From Hypsibius dujardini (taxonomy: Eukaryota > Tardigrada > Eutardigrada > Parachela > Hypsibiidae): DNA of 56,745 bases. Numbering within the stretch: the stretch's first letter is position 1; each line of letters starts with the position of its first letter. The notes under the pieces were generated by a model, which was given only the letters and a program-made list of their open reading frames with translations, did no database searches and was not told where the DNA came from. Both the position numbers and the translations under genes were made by a program. Positions 1 through 13,359 of this stretch are shown here, piece by piece. The stretch is from assembly GCA_001579985.1 (NCBI GenBank), contig LRSR01003972.1, positions 1 through 56,745 on the forward strand. Direction: 5' to 3'.

Positions 1-1412
1 TAACTTATGGACGACCTCGTTGCTTCGCTCATCGGTCTGATAACTTGAGTACTAGTAAAAGAGAAGCCAATAGTGCGACTCCTGTGACTTGCTAAACGAG
101 ATAACTGAATTAAGCATTCAAATTGTTATTAAACTGTTCAACCTTTTCACAATGCAATGCTTCGAATGAAAAATGTTCTAGCAAAGGGCTACAACAAGCA
201 TTTTCAACGGCACTAAAAATTGCCTTTTAAACGGAGGATCCGCATATTTAAAATTTCAAAATATCCTAAAAGGATTCCCATGCAATTCGTGCGACCGAGT
301 GTCTGAAGAACTTCCTAAAATGTGGTACAAACATCCGGTGCTGCTCTACTGGGCGGCGACCTGGTGTTAGTACGTCTGAAATGAGTTTTTTTGGGGGGAA
401 ATGTTATATCGATCGCGAGCCGGCCGGGGTAGTTCTGCCGGTTCAGCTGTGAGTGATCGGAAATAGACTTCGGGACGACCTAGCCAACTATATCTGGACT
501 CTTCTGGTGTTGCCCGTAGATGTAACTCGGGGAGCGTACCACCCTGCGCCTCCCATCAACTTACTGACTCGGCTACGGCTGTTGCGCCTTCTGGTCATCC
601 ACGAGCTCTTCCCGTGGCTCCTCCTATTGGTGGACGAGAACGAGGGATGGTTGCTGCTGCTGAATGTACTTTATGGGGCTTAGCCTTGGCCTGCACTAAC
701 TGCTGGACTGCTTGTTAGGCGGCGATGAGAGGGCGGCAAGGATGATGCCTCTCATCATCTCATTGATTGATTGCAAAGATGTGCGAACCACAAGACCGCA
801 CGTGCGGATTGATTAATTGCGTAAGCAGTTCAGTTACAGTTTTCATCCTTTCTGCAATCAATTCAGTGTAATAATTTTTAAAAGTAATATTAAAAGTTTT
901 ATAATAATATTGCTCGACCGAATGATATTGTTACAACTCCGAATTTTTCGCTCAGCAATTTGCGGAGGAACAAGCGCTTGATTAATCGATTGAAATAGCA
1001 TATATAGTAAGTGATAGGGCATCCTTGAAAGATACTTGGGATAGGTCAGTGGGAGAATCAGAGTCTCCATCGATCTCGAATGTGATTTCAGCTGTTAAAT
1101 ATTGTTTGATTTAAAGAGCTAATTGTTCGTTTAAGGCTATGGAAATATAGATAGACATGATCAATTTATTTACCCATATTGTTGAGATGCTCTCCGAAGT
1201 TGTAATTTAATTGTCCAGATGAAATTCTGAAATGTTTCCAGACAGAACAAAATAAGAATTATTAAAGGGCACGTCGTGGCTTTCAGTAGACGAAGTGTCA
1301 CAATACAACGTTTGTACAAACCAAATCGCCGGAAACATCTGCTATTCAACGTTGTTGTAAACCGGGAATCGCACGAATTAATGAACGCTAAGAGAAGGTT
1401 GACGAATTTCAA
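1..1412. other. Intergenic stretch left of Hsp70-RING copy 1
   Basis: I see no convincing gene here. The part from about 1170 to 1412 is the 3' flank of the first Hsp70-RING gene and is repeated almost identically behind copies 2 (about 6770-6985) and 3 (about 13140-13359). It therefore belongs to the duplicated unit, probably as 3' UTR. The remainder up to about 1150 is unique in this window and shows no protein-like reading frame. Confidence 0.6.
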
Positions 1413-4274
1413 TCAATAGTGAACCCTGTTTTTACTTGTCACAAGTGCCCGGCACAAGGGGCAAACGTTAATGTCCCTTTGTGAGCAATCTTGACAAATG
1501 CAAATATGACCGCACGGAATCAGCACCATGTTTTTTGGCGAATCTTGACAGATCGAGCATAGTTTTTCATCCTCTTGCGCCTGAATCACTACAACAAAAG
1601 CACGTCAAGGTTATAATTAGGTTAAAAGTACAGGACACTCTTTATTTTCAACACTCAATTAAACTGAATTACGTTTGTCAACTTCCTCTTCGCGACCCAT
1701 TTTGATCAAGACTCTCGTCAAAGCAGCGGACACTTTTCCATCATCATTGGTTCGCTTTACCATCCTAAGATACGCCTCCGCAGCCTCCCAATCGTCTGTG
1801 AAAATAAAACGACTAGTTAAAACGGAAGTCTCTGTTAATGGTCACACCAAAGCTTACTGAAGTCATTTGCTCGGATCGTCTCTAGTAAAACCTTATATTG
1901 AACGGCACAAGTCGCGTCAGTATATGCCCGCATCGCTTCGGCATGTTTGCCGACCCGCATGAAACCATCGCCAATCATCTGTTGTAGTCGAGTCTTTGAA
2001 TCGCTGCTTCTGCTGTCTTCTTGATTTTTGGGGAACAGAATGCCGAAAATCGACTCCTGTCAACAGCAAGTTTGTCATTAACATTAATTGGATACGACCA
2101 AAAAATTCTATAACAATGATCGCCCAAACAACTGGTGAGCGAAAGTTTCCTGGCGGAGTTCCACCAATGAACATTTGTTTGTAGCACTTACAGCAAAATT
2201 CATTCGCTTTAAACGCAACGAATTTAATTGTTAAATATGAAAATATTTTACAACGTCTTGCATGTAACTAAAATTGCCATGAACTTTGTGGCTCTTATTT
2301 TTTCCGCTTATGGGACTTTTAATATCAAATACAGATAAAGCTGACGGAAATCGACTGAATTGGTATTAATGATCAACTTTTAACGTCGAGTTACTCACCT
2401 TCGTACTCCCTTCGCGTTCGCAAAGCTTCGCAATAAGATCCGACGCTTCTTCGACTAGTTCGTGTTGAAATAGGTACGAAATGACGTCAACATGGTTATA
2501 ATCTTTGCAAGTTGCCATAATTTTTCGTAGCACCGGCAAAACCTCGTTTTTTCTTCCAGGATATTTGACGTTAAGCAACGCGTCGAGGAGCCGATCTGTA
2601 ATAATTCTTCAAACGCAACGTCATTGGAACAAAAACAGTTCAATCGAAAGTATTAATTTTTGGAGTGAGAATGTTAACTGACCTTTTGTCTGCTTCCATA
2701 AAGGGAATGTCAATTAATTGTACCAGAAAGTCAAGGATATCATTTTGGCGTTTAGCGGAGGCAGCCGAACACAGCGTATCAATGTACTGAAACGGTGTGT
2801 TTCGTAGCAGTGTATTGGTTCGCGAGTCCATCAGTGTCGCCCATATTTGGTTTGATGTTGGGTTTTGATGGTCCAATATTTCCAGCCAGAGATTGTAGCT
2901 TCCACCAAGTAAAAGGTCTTCCATCAGTGCTTCGTGATCGTTCGCTGTATTTTTGGCGGGCGGTGGCGGAGCTGGTGCTTTGCGTGTCGGAGCGGTTTCG
3001 GGTTTGGTTACCGAAATATTGTTTGGGGCGTCAACGCTAGGTTCAGTGTTTGTTGATCTGTAGCTGAGCTTAAATCTTGGAAATTCGTTCTTATAAAATG
3101 CGTATATCCCAGCGCCAAATGAAATGATTGCCGCGCCCCATGAAGCATGCTCAAAGAAACGAGGGTGACTTTTAGCGTGCGCTTTGAGTTCATCCGAATC
3201 AAACCCAGATTCGACAATGCCTCCATGAAGCACCAGAATCAATTTGTCCTTCGTATCCAATTTTGCAGTAACGATGACCTCGTCTATAACCGCACCCACC
3301 GTTTGGAAGATAGTTGCCTGTATCTTCCGGCAGCCTTGGCACTTCTGATTCAACACTTTTAAGTACAGCAGAAATATTTCGTTCATGGTTGGAACAAATG
3401 TGCCGTTTTGCAGACTCTTCAGGAGCGAAGCCGCGTTTTCTCCACCGAACCAGTCCTTGTATCCCTTCTCTAGGGATTGTTCAGAGTGATACTGTTGATC
3501 ATGACCATTCGCAGCGCTACACACCTGGACCAAGTCCCAATGTTGTTTTGTGGCTAATTCCGTCGGAATGTCCGCGTGAGCAAGGATGTCCATAAGTAAA
3601 CCTTGATATTTGATCACCGATGCCCGTAAGCCTCTTCCGGCGTAATCTACCACAACATAATTCTTCTGCGAAAATTGGACGGTCGGAGTGAACCGTCCAA
3701 AGAAGCAAGCAAGGGGTTCGGGAATGACGTCCAGCACAACGATACCTGCAGCTTGTGCTGATTCCGTCACTGCAGCAATCGCGGCGTCGTCGAAGCTCAA
3801 CGGTACCGTCAGGACAACGTCACGAATTTCCTCGTGGATGTTGAGACTCTTCAATTCAATGCTGGCCTTTCGTATCAATTCAGTGATAATCAAAGTGTAC
3901 ACATTGTATGGAGTTGTGGTGAGTACCTCGGAAGGGTATTGCGAGATCTTAATCCGAGAATCCCCGCTTGGTTCAGAAACCAGGTCGTATTTCCATCGTT
4001 TTTTGTTTATCAACGTTTTGGGTTCCTCGAACTTTTTACTGATGAGACTCTTGGCCTCAAATACACAAACTCCGTCGAAATCCGGTGACGTCAACGGGAA
4101 TGGTGGCTGCTCTGGGTGGTGATTCAGAGGGAGACATTGGTTGTCCTTTGTGAACCTGACAAGACTTGGGATAGTTAGCGAAAAGAGATAATCACCGGTG
4201 TTCTGATCAAGAATGCACAGCGAACTCTTTACGTTTCCGATATCGATTCCGACACAGAGTGGCTGTTTTGCCAT
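1413..4274 (-). CDS. Hsp70-like NBD / helical repeat / RING fusion protein, copy 1
   Basis: Five exons on the minus strand: 4274-2683, 2606-2399, 2056-1858, 1795-1673 and 1588-1413 (765 aa). All introns are GT-AG with consistent phase. Residues about 1-390 are an Hsp70-type actin-fold domain: GIDIGNVKSS (phosphate-1 position), VPLSFDDAAIAAVTESAQAAG followed by IPEPLA, VVVDYAGRG (phosphate-2 position) and LVLHGGI (adenosine position). A proline-rich linker (APAPPPPAK) follows, then about 250 residues of helical repeats. The last exon holds a C3HC4 RING with CSIC, PCGH, C-x2-C and CPLC, spaced as in IAP-type E3 ligases. The Hsp70 substrate-binding domain is absent. By inference it is a ubiquitin ligase whose client or nucleotide sensor derives from Hsp70. 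I chose the ATG at 4274 because MA-x-x-PL is conserved in every copy; an upstream in-frame ATG at 4316 is not. Confidence 0.85.
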
Positions 4275-4459
4275 TCGAGTAGGCTTTTCCACTGCCGAGA
4301 TCAGACTTTCCGCCAAAGTTTACATTCGAAAAAGCTCGTTGTTCATTTAAATGAACTTGTAATGCCGGATTACAACGAAAAGTCGCCGGGTAAGAACGTA
4401 TAATCGGAGAAAATGAGTTTGAGAAACTCGCTGTGCACGTTTACGAGCACGCATCGAGG

Positions 4460-4471
4460 GAAGTTAGCTTC
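4460..4471. promoter_or_regulatory. Conserved palindrome upstream of Hsp70-RING copy 1
   Basis: GAAGTTAGCTTC lies 186 bp upstream of the chosen ATG. The other three copies carry the perfect palindrome GAAGCTAGCTTC at the same distance. It sits inside a block of upstream sequence conserved among copies. Its role as a protein-binding site is inferred from position and symmetry only. Confidence 0.4.
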
Positions 4472-4559
4472 TTCCGCTTGTGAATATCGTGATTCATTTG
4501 CAAATACATATCGAGAACTAAATTCACTTATGTCTAAATTGGAGTCATTCTATTAGCGA

Positions 4560-6429
4560 TAGGGGTATCAGAGCTCGAATTCCGTCAAGACTGGATTAAT
4601 GCGACGTGGGTGTACATTTGCAGTGGAAGAGATATGCTATCAGTGCGCACCAACACTGTGTTATTGCTATACGGTCTTATCATAGCTTGCTCGTTTTCGA
4701 GATATAGTCTATTTCACGGCTGACGCGCCTTTACTGTACACTTCATGTGTTTCATGAACTATAACCTTATGTACGATATTCCGGTTAGGGCTTACCGTAG
4801 CATATCCCTGATGTGCAAAAGCTGCTAAATAACGGGCGCACACACGAACTGCATAGCTAAATTTTGTCACCGAACTTTATAGGTAGCGCTGGATTGTCAT
4901 CTCTGTCATCTCTGTATTCAATTTTGTAGCTTGTCAAAACTTTCAGCTGTAAAAATCTTATGCCTTCCGTATTTAGATTATCTACAACATAATTTGTTCA
5001 GGAATAATGATTAGTGGTTACCTTAAGTGCTAAATTAATTTAATTTAAGTTCTCATTTCCTTAAGTTTAGAATAAAAATATATTACAAGCACCATAAAGA
5101 TTGAAAGTTTAATAAAACGTTTGACAATAAAACTAGTGTCGATCTTAATTATAGATATTCCTAGTTTCACAGCACTGTTACTTAACACTTTACTGGGATT
5201 TTTTTCTTCTTCTTTTCTAGTTTTTGCGTTGAGGTAACTGCTCTAATCCTGGACATCCATCCTGCTGTAAATATTTCAAATATCAATCTGTGTGTTTCTA
5301 GATCTAAGGTTCGCCCTCTGGAATTTTCTTAACCTCTTCTAATTTAGTACCCTCCGTAGCGTCGTTTCACTGGACCGAATCGTGGCAACTGCCGGAAGCG
5401 AGGACGTCGGATGACATTGTCACTGTGCCGGATGATGCACCGGAAGAAGGCATCTCGGTGGTGGATAAAGTTTCCAATGCCAGAGTTCGTTGATAGAGTA
5501 TTTTTTATACCTTCCCTCCCCTCGCCCCTCGCCCCGTGTATTACTGGTATTACAAGTTGTTTGCCTTAAATAGTTTGGAACCATTACGTGTATGCCGTTT
5601 TTATGTTCATTCTGCCAGCTCATGCGCAACATCCAATTTGCGCAATAAGCTGAGTGTGTGCAAATATAAAAACGGTTTTCTCGGCAGTCCAATGGCTATG
5701 ACCTTGCGCTAGCCCCGCTTTAAACTTAAGAAGTTAAGAAATTTTGTCTAACATTTTTGGATACCAACATGTAGTAAACACTTTCCTTTAATAGAATCAA
5801 AAAACAAATTTCCGACATTTCCGGGTTTCAGAAATGTCAGGTTTCTTGCCAATGTTACTATCACACACCGTTAAGGCAACAGAAAACGGGAAGGTTAGAA
5901 GGTTTGAGATTTCGCAAGTGTCACAGACTGTCGGATTTTTCGAATTATCTTCTGGCCTCCAGCAAAGACGACTTTATATAACCTGACACTCGTTTAATTT
6001 GTATAAACTGACATCGTAGCCCAAGTACACATCTGGCGTACGAAAAGTCTTTTTTTCCGTACCCATTAAGGACGAATTGTCACCTTATAGAATATAGTGT
6101 CTGACAAAAATCTTTAGAGAAATTTTATGTAATTGGTAAGGCGTATTTTATACATACTTTGTAAGACCATACGAATATGCTCAGGTCTTACTAACTTTGT
6201 AGGGCTGGATGGGCGGAAAAGTTGTAGTCAATGCCTTCATCTTCCTGTGGATTTCTATCATACGACTTCTGAAACTATTACCTGTGTTTGTTTGAAAACA
6301 ATTCCCAGAATTGTTTCAAAAGTTTCGTTCAGACGGGCTAAACATCGAATCCCTCGAACCTTTAACCACTGACGCTTGATAAACCAGGGTATAAATATTG
6401 TATTGCCTGAATATTGTTCCGGTCTTCCC
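4560..6429. other. Intergenic region between Hsp70-RING copies 1 and 2
   Basis: No supported gene. The part next to copy 1 (to about 4900) is repeated upstream of copies 2, 3 and 4. A stretch at about 5870-6010 is similar to about 11150-11275, so it is another dispersed or co-duplicated block. The rest is AT-rich and shows no coding signal. Confidence 0.55.
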
Positions 6430-6520
6430 ACAAGTGTGAATTATAAACAACACTCATTCAATTTACACTTGTGGCGCCCTCCGCCACCCCACCGATTCAA
6501 CCCATAGCGTTTGCCTGGTA
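6430..6520. mobile_element. Half copy of palindromic MITE family A
   Basis: This matches the right half of the palindromic elements at 21507-21678 and 39350-39505. It runs from the central spacer (ACACTCATTCAA) through ACTTGTGGCGCCCTCCG to the terminus CATAGCGTTTGCCTGGTA. The left half is missing beyond a few bases, so the copy is truncated. Confidence 0.75.
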
Positions 6521-6985
6521 AGGCGTATAAATTTTGAACGCTCACACATATCGCTTCACATGAATTTAGACGGATAAAAAGAGTGGTCACACGCCCTAGG
6601 AACGATCTCACAAATTATGTGCGGAATGGCGTATAATTTGTGTGAAAATTTGACTTTTCGTATGACTTTTTGTACTTAATTTTTTCATGTTTGCTAGGGT
6701 AGGTGGATATGCGCGAGCGAGCCAGAGATGAATCAGCCTATTACACACTTTTACAACAGCGTGATGATCGAGTTGTAATTTAATTGTCCAGATGAAATTC
6801 TGAAGTGTTTCCAGACAGAACAAAATAAGAATTATTAAAGGGCACGTCGTGGCTTTCAGCAGACGAAGTGTCACGATACAAAGTTTGTACAAACCAAATC
6901 TCCGCGAAAATCTGCTATTCAACGTTGTTTTAAACCGGGAATCGCACGAAATAATGAATGCCAAGGAAAGGTTGACGAATTTTAT

Positions 6986-9900
6986 TCAATAGTGAACCCT
7001 GGTTTTACTTGTCACAAGTGCCCGGCACAAGGGGCAAACGTTAATGTCCCTTTGTGAGCAATCTTGACAAATGCAAATATGACCGCACGGAATCAGCACC
7101 ATGTTTTTTGGCGAATCTTGACAGATCGAGCATAGTTTTTCATCCTCTTGCGCCTGAACCACTACAACAAAAGCACGTAAGTTTCATGATTAGGTTAAAA
7201 TAAAAGTACGGGGTACCCTTTATTTTCACCACTTAATTAAACTTATTTACGTTTGTCAACTTCCTCTTCGCGACCCATTTTGATCAAGACTCTCGTCAAA
7301 GCAGCGGACACTTTCCCATCATTGATGGTTCGCTTTACCATCCTAAGATACGCCTCCGCAGCCTCCCAATCGTCTGTGAAAATAAAACGACTAGTTAAAA
7401 CGGAAGTCTCCGTTTATGGTCACACCATAGCTTACTGAAGTCCTTTGCTCGGATCGTCTCTAGCAAAACCTTGTATTGAACAGCACAAGCCGCGTCAGTA
7501 TATGCCCGCATGGCTTCGGTATGTTTGGCGACCCGCATGAAACCATCGCCAATCATCCGTTGTAGTTGAGTCTTTGAATCGCTGCTTTTGCTGTCATCTT
7601 GATTTTTGGGGAACAGAATGCCAAAAATTGACTCCTATTAACAGTAAGTTTTGTCATTAACATGTATAGTATACGACTACAGAATTCTGTAGCAATGATC
7701 GCCCAAACATCTGGTGAAGAAAACTTTTGTCGATGTTCTCCATCCTTCCGTTCGCTGAATAATCTCATCACAAAAATAAATATTAATTTTCGCGTTTTCA
7801 CGCGACAATAGAACGTAATAGCAGAACAGTTTTTATTTTAGAGTTATTCGTCAGTTTTTTTGGGAGTATTTTCAACCAAACGCGGAGATTTGCCAAATGA
7901 ACATTTTGTTTCTATTTTCATTGACAGCAATATTTTTCCGCTTTAAACGCAACGAATTTAATTTTCTAAATCTGAAAATATTTTTAAACGTCATACATGT
8001 TATTAATTTGCCGTGAACTTTGTGATTGCTGTTTGGTAGCTTATGGGATCTTTACATCGAATACCGATAAAAACCAAGTAAACTGAATCGATATTTATGA
8101 TCAACTTTAAACGTCGAGTTACTCACCATCGTACTTCCCTCTTCTTCGCAAAGCTTATTAACAAGATCCGACGCTTCTTCAACTAGCTCGTGTTGAAATA
8201 GATACGAAATGACGTCAGCATAGTTATAGTCTTTGCAAGTTGCCATAATTTTTCGTAGCACCGGCAAAACCTCGTTCTTTCTTCCAGGACTTTTGACTTT
8301 AAACAGCGCGGCGAGCAGCCGGTCTTTGATGATTCTTCAAATGCAACGTCATTAGAACAAAATCAGTTCAATCGAAAGTATTAACTTTTGGAGTGAGAAT
8401 GTTAACTGACCTTTTGTCTGCTTCCATAAAGGGAATGTCAATTAAATGTACCAGAAAGTCAACGATATCAACTGGGCGTTTAGCGGAGGCAGCCGAACAC
8501 AGCGTATCAATGTGCTTAAACGGCGTAGCTCGTAGCAGTGCATTGGTTCGCGGGTTCATCAATGTCGCCCATATTTGGTCAGATGTTGAGTTTTGATGGC
8601 CCAGTATTTCCAACCAGAGGTTGTAGCTTCCACGAAGTAAAAGGAATTCCACCAGTGCTTCGTGGTCGGTCGCTATGTCTTTGGCGGGCGCCGTTTGAGC
8701 TGTTGGTTTGCGTGCGATTTCAGGCTTGGTTACCGAAACCTTGTTTGGCACGCTAACGCTAGATTGAGTGTTTGCTGATTTGAAGTTGAGCCTAAATCTT
8801 GGAAGTTTGTCCTTATAATGTGCATACCTCGCAGCGCCACAAGGAATGACCTCATGAAAGGAATTAACCATTGGCGTACTTAAAAAATGCGTACTAAAAC
8901 GAGAGTCACTTTTAACGTACGACTTGAGTTCATCCGAATCAAACCCAAGCTGGGTAATGCCTCCATGAAGCATCAGAATCAATTTCTCGTTGGCATCTAT
9001 TTTTGCAGAGAAGATGACCTCGTCTATAACCGCACCCATCGTTTGAAAGATGGTTGTCTGTATTTTCCGGCAACCTTGGCACTTCTGATTCAGCACTTTT
9101 AAGTACAGAAGAAATATTTCGTTCATGGTTGGAACAAATGTGCCGTTCTGCAGACTCTTTAGGAGCGAAGCCGCGTTTCCACCACGGAACCAGGCTTTGT
9201 ATCCATTTTCTAGGGATTTTTCAGAATGATACTGTTGATCATGACCATTCGTAGCGCTAAACACCTGGACCAGGTCCCAATGTTGCTTCGTAGCTAATTC
9301 ACACGGAATGTCCGCGTGGGCAAGGATGTCGTTAAGTAAGCCGCGATACTGGATCACCGAAACCCGTAAGCCTCTCCCGGCGTAGTCTACCACAACAAAC
9401 GTGTACCGCAACAATACGACAGGAATGTACCTTGATCCAAACAGGTAAGCGAGGGGTTCGGGAATGACGTCCAGCACAGCGATACCTGCAGCTTGTGCTG
9501 ATTCCGTCACTGCAGCAATCGCGGCATCGTCAAAGCTCAACGGTACCGTCAGAATGACGTCACGAATTTCCTCGTGGATGTTGAGACTCTTCAATTTCTT
9601 GCTGGCATTTCGTATCAATTCAATGAAAATGAAAGTGTACACGTTGTATGGGGTTGTGGTGAGTACCTCGGAAGGGTATTGCGAGATCTTAATCCGTAAT
9701 TCCCCGTTTGGCTGAGAAACCAAGTCATATTTCCATCGTTTTTTGCTTGTCGACGTTTCGGGTTCCCCAATCTTTTTACCGATGAGACTCTTGGCCTCAA
9801 ATACGCAAACTCCGTCAAAATCCGGTGACGTCAACGGGAAGGAAGGCTGTTTTGGGTGGTGATTCAGAGGGAGACATTGGTTGTCCTTGGTGAACCTGAC

Positions 9901-10026
9901 AAGACTAGGGATAGTTAACGCACAGACAATCTCGTTCTTTTTATCGATGACATTCGGGTCGTAAATAAACAGCGAGCTCTCTACGTTTCCGATACTTATT
10001 CCAACATGGAGTGGCTGGTTTGCCAT
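6986..10026 (-). CDS. Hsp70-like NBD / helical repeat / RING fusion protein, copy 2
   Basis: Five exons: 10026-8411, 8334-8127, 7634-7436, 7373-7251 and 7161-6986 (773 aa). Exons 2-5 have the same lengths as in copy 1 (208, 199, 123 and 176 bp), and all phases agree. The N-terminal domain reads VGISIGNVESS at the phosphate-1 position, VVVDYAGRG at phosphate 2 and LMLHGGI at the adenosine position. The region after the NBD is shorter in proline than copy 1. The RING is intact and the protein ends in the same way as copy 1. The start is the conserved MANQPL methionine; no upstream in-frame ATG is visible. The gene belongs to the tandem array and has no inactivating mutation that I can see, so it is probably functional. 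Its job is inferred as for copy 1. Confidence 0.85.
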
Positions 10027-10210
10027 TCGAGTAGCCTCTGCACTGCGGAGATTGGACTTTTCGCCAAAGTTTACAGCCGAAAAAGCTCGTCCCTCATTAT
10101 AATGAACTTGTAAACGCGGAATACAACAGAAGGTCGCCGGGTAAGAACGTTTAATCGAAGAAAATGAATTTGAAAAACTCGCCGTGCACGTCTACGAGCA
10201 CGCATCGAGG

Positions 10211-10222
10211 GAAGCTAGCTTC
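10211..10222. promoter_or_regulatory. Conserved 12-bp palindrome upstream of copy 2
   Basis: GAAGCTAGCTTC is a perfect palindrome 185 bp upstream of the ATG. It lies within an upstream block shared with the other Hsp70-RING copies. Confidence 0.45.
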
Positions 10223-10659
10223 TTCCGCTTGTGAATATCATGATCCATTTGCAAATACATATCGAGGACTAAATTCAATTATGTCTAAATTGGAGTCATT
10301 CTGTTAGCGATAGTGGAGTCAGAGCTCGAATTCCGTCAAGACTGGATTAATGCGACGTGGGTGTAAATTTACAGGGGAAGAGATATGCTATCATTGCGCA
10401 CCAACGCCGCGTTATTGTTGTACGGTCTAATCATAGCTTGCCCGTTTTCGAGAAATACTCTCTCTCACGGCTGACGCGCCTTTTACCGTAAAATCTTTGT
10501 GTATCGTGAACTATGACCTTATTTACGATATCCCGGTTGGGGCTTACCTTAGCATATCTCTGGTGCTCAGATTTATGCAAAAGCTACTAATCAACGCATA
10601 CTCACACGAGCTGTATAGCTAACGTTTGTCACCGTGTTGATCACTAATCAATTTGAAGG

Positions 10660-12737
10660 CTCCCATTCAGACCTACAAAAAAAACACGGAAAAACGAAAA
10701 ACGGAAAACGGAAAAATACGGAAAATTGATAACGGGAAATTTAAAAATGCATTCTTTTTATTAAATTGTCGTAATTAGCCCATTCATTACCGAGCCAATT
10801 TTAGAAGTTTAGAAATAGCCATTAAAAATTACTGTCAAAGATAAAACCACATTTGCTGTAAAACCGATAAGAAGCCCAACAGACAAGTTTGGATGTCTGG
10901 GGGATTTTTTGGAAAATTTGTAAAAATGAGGTAAAATGGCTATGAAATTATCACGATGCTGTACAGGAGGTCTAAAAAGTGGCGCGGTTCCCTCGTTTTA
11001 CTTACTACTGACAGACAGACAGACGGACAAACAGACAGGCAGACAGACAGAAAAATAGACTGCAGCAGGTACTCTGCGTTGCGAGTTGTCTCATGTTTTG
11101 TGAATTGTTCGTAGGAGGAAAGTTTACGAGATGCTCACAGCAGCTGGAAGGGAGCTTCAGAAGGTTTGAGCTTTCGCAGGTGTCACAGATTGTCGGATTC
11201 TCCCAATTGTTTTCTGGCCTCCAGCAAAGACGGTTTTATATAACCCAACACGTTTAATTTGTTTAAACCGACATCGTAAGTAGATATGTGCTGGCGAGCC
11301 AAAGATGAGTGATGCTACGTGAGAAGCGTTCCGCAGCACCGCAAAAAAGCCGAACTTTCTGGAGTTGGCACAACCAGTAAAGATTAAAGTTAAAAAATTA
11401 GTAGGAAACAATACTGGGCAACTAGCGATCGATGGGAAGACCGAGCAACGCTGCAATTGAAAATTTTTTAGAAATGTTTCCTTAGGGAGAATACATCAGG
11501 GCAGCTGGGTGCGGTAGCCAATCACCAACTTCGGCAATACCCCGTTACCGTTTTTAGAGACTGTCAATAGACAATCATCTTGGTGGATGGAAAAACCACG
11601 TAGTTTTAGAAATTTTGGCCAGCTCACAGCCTGCGGAAACCATTTTCACTCAGAAAACAAGTGAAAACAAGTTAACTTTGACAATTTCTGCCGGACATTG
11701 GTCAAGCGGTAAATGACCAAACCATAATCTCTAATTTGCAAGCCACATACCAACCTTTAAAATTAGTTGAGTTTAAAAAAATCGCTCAAACCATCTCTGC
11801 GTGGAAATTTGGAGGTTGCCCTGTCATCATTTGACGACATTGGGCGTTAAGGGGTTAAAGAGGGCTTAACTGCCCATCATGCGAGCACCGGGGTAGGTAA
11901 CTATAGTAAGGTTTATGTCCTTATTGGCATATCATTATCCCAACACAAAGGGACCACGAGACGTTCAAAACCAGTTAAAAAAAGAAATTGCGATAATGAG
12001 AGAAGTATGATGATTGGAGCTGTTGATTATGAGCAGCCACTAAGCTCGCTACGACTATGCTGCGAAGGGAAGCTCATCGGCTCTAATTTTGACGAATAGT
12101 TCGAACGTCAGTCAACGTCTTTCAAACTAGTAAGTTAGCGCTGCGAATTGTGTGGAAGCAGAGTACTCTGACCTTTCTCTCTGTCCACAGCAAGAATGCA
12201 GTGAGAGACTACAGAGAACTTATTGAAGCTCGATGAAGACCTCACTAGGTAAATTCCATTCCTACTACATTTCTTACTGTTTGTTCGCAACTTATTGTTT
12301 TTATTTTAGAGAAGATTTACTAATCTTACGGATATGCTTGGTGAAATGTGTCTGAATCAACAAACCCAACAACCCAAAACGGTTACGGTCAAGCCAAGCA
12401 CTGAAATAAGGAAAAAAAAGAAGCTCATTTTGCCTACTCGATAAAAACAAGTGCTGGAGTGAACTAAAATGTAAAACATGTCCTTTATTAGTTCGATAGT
12501 TCTTTCATAAATAAAGGAGTCGAACCGGTCTTGCATATTAGGATATTAGGATAAATGATTCTTTTGACGGTGAAAGAATGCAACTACATTGGTTTGATAA
12601 CGGTTACATTTTCCTCACGCCACATCTATGGAATCTGAATGTCATGATGTCCGTTGCTAGTTTTGGTTGTCTGTTATCTGGGTTCCGTTGTCAGAGCACT
12701 CCGTAAAGTCAATACTTTTTTAATGTTCTTTGTATAG
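10660..12737. other. Intergenic region between copies 2 and 3
   Basis: An A-rich tract with repeated CGGAAAA motifs at about 10675-10740 recurs near 27110-27180, upstream of copy 4. A CAGA-type microsatellite lies at about 11010-11052. The segments at about 11070-11150 and 11890-11950 resemble 22070-22290, so this is part of a larger duplicated block. I found no reliable gene, although short exon-like pieces on the plus strand (about 12190-12443) cannot be excluded. Confidence 0.5.
11010..11052. repeat. CAGA/CAGG microsatellite
   Basis: A short, slightly interrupted run of tetranucleotides (CAGA, with CGGA, CAAA and CAGG variants). It is related in motif to the longer CTGT arrays at 31850 and 46897. 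Confidence 0.8.
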
Positions 12738-12888
12738 TCCTCGGTGCGGCCGTGCATTCCATCTCGATGTACGGTGGCCTGCTCCCTCTCTTTGGATGGA
12801 TCCTCCACTACATACAGAAAGTTTTACGAAAAGCCAAAACCTATCCTTTGACGATAGAGGGTGAACTCATCTATGATTCCATCAACGG
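12738..12888 (+). CDS. Candidate isolated exon, unknown product
   Basis: A 151-bp open stretch has an AG acceptor before it (TTGTATAG) and a GTGAGT donor after it. In the open frame it encodes about 49 residues with a hydrophobic stretch (MYGGLLPLFGWILHYI) followed by a basic segment (KVLRKAK). It looks like an internal exon of a membrane or enzyme gene, but I could not find neighbouring exons on either side. It may be a remnant carried between Hsp70-RING copies. I do not recognise the family. Confidence 0.25.
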
Positions 12889-13359
12889 GTGAGTTACATC
12901 CGCCATGTGTCGCTGAAGTGAAAATTGAAAGGTGACTCTGATTCCAAAGAGCTAATTTTTCGTTGAAGGGCATGGAATTATACATGGACATGAACAATTT
13001 ATTTATCCATATTGCTGAGACGCTCTCCTAATGTGACGACTCGGAATCTGATGGAGCTGATGTATGAACCGGAAACCGGCACATACTTTTCACTCGACAT
13101 TTGTAGTAGTAGAGTGATAACATCTCGTGAGAACAGCGTGATGATCGAGTTGTAATTTAATTGTCCAGATGAAATTCTGAAGTTTCCAGACAAAATAAAA
13201 TAAGAATTATCAAAGGGCCCGTCGTGGCTTTCAGTAGACGAAGTGTCACGATACAACGTTTACACAAACCGATTTGCCGCAAACATCTGCTATTCAACGC
13301 TGTTGTAAACCGGGAATCAAACGAATAATGAACGCCAAGGAAAGGCTGAGAAATTTTAA

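Noticed and set aside
4380-4560. Heat-shock elements upstream of the Hsp70-RING genes
   Set aside because: I looked for nGAAnnTTCnnGAAn in the conserved upstream blocks. The only GAA/TTC pair is the 12-bp palindrome with six bases between, which is not the canonical spacing.
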